This document shows positions 4,632-5,324 of a stretch of DNA of 5,324 nt, piece by piece. The notes beneath the pieces were generated by a model. That model saw only the letters and a list, made by a program, of their open reading frames with translations. It did not search any database and was not told the origin of the DNA. The stretch is from Gorillibacterium sp. (GTDB lineage Bacteria; Bacillota; Bacilli; Paenibacillales; NBRC-103111): NCBI GenBank assembly GCA_023511325.1, contig JAIMBU010000261.1:1-5324 (forward strand). Reading direction: 5' to 3'. Within the stretch, counting starts at the first letter, position 1. Each line of letters starts with the position of its first letter. The translations under genes and the position numbers were made by a program.

Positions 4632-5003
4632 TTGGTACAATCTTCAGTGAAGAAAGAGGCGGTCCGAAAACTGATCGGCTATAAGGTCTATGCGCTGAAA
4701 AAAGATGGGACAGCTGTTGCGGGTAAGCTTGTCAGTATTAAGGGCAACAAGCTTATTCTGGCGACTAGCAATAACAAGAAGGCTTCCACTAAAGCGTTCA
4801 TTCCACTCGTCTTATTTGATCTTCTTGCCATCGGAACCTCTCCGTTTGCTTTTGGCGGAGGCTTTGGTCCGTTTGGTGGATTCGGCGGCGGATTTGATGG
4901 TGGATTCGGAGGAGGCTTTGGCGGTGGGTTTGGTCCGTTTGGTGGATTCGGAGGAGGCTTTGGCGGTGGATTTGGCGGTGGATTCGGTTCCCCGTTCTTC
5001 TAA
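4632..5003 (+). CDS. Unrecognised protein: basic beta-rich head plus Gly/Phe repeat tail
   Basis: From TTG 4632 the product is 123 residues. Residues 1-50 are basic with alternating hydrophobic residues (LIGYKVYALKKDGTAVAGKL; VSIKGNKLILA), a pattern like a small SH3/Lsm-type barrel: strand, DG turn, strand, KGNK turn, strand. Residues 55-69 (AFIPLVLFDLLAIGT) are hydrophobic but short for a membrane span. Residues 74-123 are almost only Gly and Phe, in two 22-residue copies (78-99 and 100-121), ending Phe-Phe. No Cys or signal peptide is seen. Low-complexity Gly-rich proteins with late sporulation promoters are common among coat and spore surface proteins, so that role is a guess supported by a possible sigma-K-like -10 at 4593. 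I do not recognise the family by name. A strong terminator follows at 5049. Confidence 0.75.
   Translation: MVQSSVKKEAVRKLIGYKVYALKKDGTAVAGKLVSIKGNKLILATSNNKKASTKAFIPLVLFDLLAIGTSPFAFGGGFGPFGGFGGGFDGGFGGGFGGGFGPFGGFGGGFGGGFGGGFGSPFF
4863..4994 (+). repeat. Two 66-bp tandem repeats encoding a 22-residue Gly/Phe unit
   Basis: Copy 1 is 4863-4928 and copy 2 is 4929-4994; both begin TTTGGTCCGTTTGGTGGATT. The encoded units (FGPFGGFGGGF...) agree at 19 of 22 residues, differing by Asp/Gly and by Gly-Gly versus Ser-Pro at the end. Several differences between copies are synonymous (for example GGCGGCGGA versus GGAGGAGGC), so the duplication is not brand new. Confidence 0.85.
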
Positions 5004-5048
5004 AGGTGAACAGTCGTAACCGATTCTCTAATTAATTTCTTACAAGGC

Positions 5049-5107
5049 AAAAAAGCAGACCGTTTCTTCTCAACCTATGTTGATTAGAAACGGTCTGCTC
5101 CTTTTTT
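5049..5107. terminator. Strong bidirectional intrinsic terminator
   Basis: A perfect 14-bp stem, AGCAGACCGTTTCT (5054-5067) with AGAAACGGTCTGCT (5086-5099), is capped by a second small stem TCAA/TTGA (5070-5073, 5080-5083). T6 follows on the plus strand (5102-5107) and A6 precedes (5049-5054), which is T6 for leftward transcription. It serves both the Gly/Phe-repeat gene and the convergent gene entering from the right. Confidence 0.92.
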
Positions 5108-5138
5108 ATTCAAATTGGCCGTTTATTTGTGCCAACTG

Positions 5139-5324
5139 TTATTTTTCGTCATTGTCACTTTCTTGCTTTGTGGCGGGGTCAGCAGGTGTAAAAGCTTCTG
5201 CCATCCAGCTTTTAATCCATTCAGGCAGCTCGTAATCAAGCTGTGGGGGCTCTTGTTCATCAGCGATCGCGGTTTCATGTAAAAAAGAACGAGCTCCGCT
5301 AAATCGGTTGCCATCACCATGAAC
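5139..5324 (-). CDS. C-terminal end of an unrecognised protein (partial)
   Basis: The minus-strand frame from 5324 to the TAA at 5141-5139 is open to the window edge and gives 61 residues, starting VHGDGNRFSGARSFLHETAI and ending ADPATKQESDNDEK. The reading is preferred over the overlapping minus-strand frame starting near 5320 because it has balanced composition, a structured segment (LDYELPEWIKSWMAEAF) and a typical acidic, polar C-terminal tail, and it ends close to the bidirectional terminator. The start and most of the protein lie outside the window. I cannot name the family from this tail. Confidence 0.6.
   Translation of the reverse strand, partial: VHGDGNRFSGARSFLHETAIADEQEPPQLDYELPEWIKSWMAEAFTPADPATKQESDNDEK

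Noticed and set aside
4705..5019. Leu/Val/Arg-rich plus-strand frame overlapping the Gly/Phe gene
   Set aside because: Shadow frame produced by the GGN/TTY repeat; no start signal, and composition follows the repeat in another register.
5123..5320. Complete-looking minus-strand frame of 65 codons at the right edge
   Set aside because: It overlaps the better frame ending at 5139, lacks a ribosome binding site, and has an unlikely Lys/Leu/Met-heavy composition.

Overview
The window looks like part of the chromosome of an endospore-forming Firmicute, most likely Paenibacillus or a close relative. The evidence is the sporulation membrane pair YtrH/YtrI, a YtoI-type DRTGG/CBS/HotDog protein, a YjcZ-type small sporulation protein, strong AGGAGG ribosome binding sites with GTG and TTG starts, and moderate GC content. 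The genus is an inference from gene content, not from a marker gene.

Layout, left to right. (1) Bases 1-147 are non-coding and carry an 8-bp-arm inverted repeat at 60-81 that resembles a Bacillus-type LexA box and sits over a possible leftward promoter. (2) Bases 148-1130 hold an EFR1-type flavodoxin/ferredoxin gene split by an apparent one-base frameshift near 684. Its second iron-sulfur motif lacks one cysteine. (3) Bases 1283-2121 hold ytrH and ytrI, overlapping by four bases (GTGA) and both starting at GTG. (4) Bases 2189-3523, convergent with ytrHI on the minus strand, hold ytoI. Its promoter region (3547-3576) carries an operator-like palindrome plus a direct repeat. (5) Bases 3703-3876 (minus) hold a 57-residue YjcZ-type protein encoded by a GGCGGT-rich 12-bp repeat. 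(6) Bases 3937-4449 (minus) hold a GNAT N-acetyltransferase. (7) Bases 4632-5003 (plus) hold an unrecognised protein with a small basic beta-rich head and a tail made of two copies of a 22-residue Gly/Phe repeat. (8) A strong bidirectional terminator at 5049-5107 separates it from a minus-strand gene that enters from the right edge (5139-5324, C-terminus only).

How the genes may work together. YtrH and YtrI are envelope proteins of the sporulation programme (mother-cell sigma-E control is known for the Bacillus pair). The YjcZ-type gene and the Gly/Phe-repeat gene both have a -10-like box fitting the late mother-cell sigma-K pattern CATAnnnTA, so this stretch may be a loose sporulation neighbourhood, with the Gly/Phe-repeat protein as a candidate spore surface or coat component. 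YtoI combines a winged-helix DNA-binding head with ligand-sensing domains, and the palindrome in its own promoter suggests autoregulation. No mobile element, CRISPR array, tRNA or rRNA was seen, and no gene-free stretch exceeds 300 bases.
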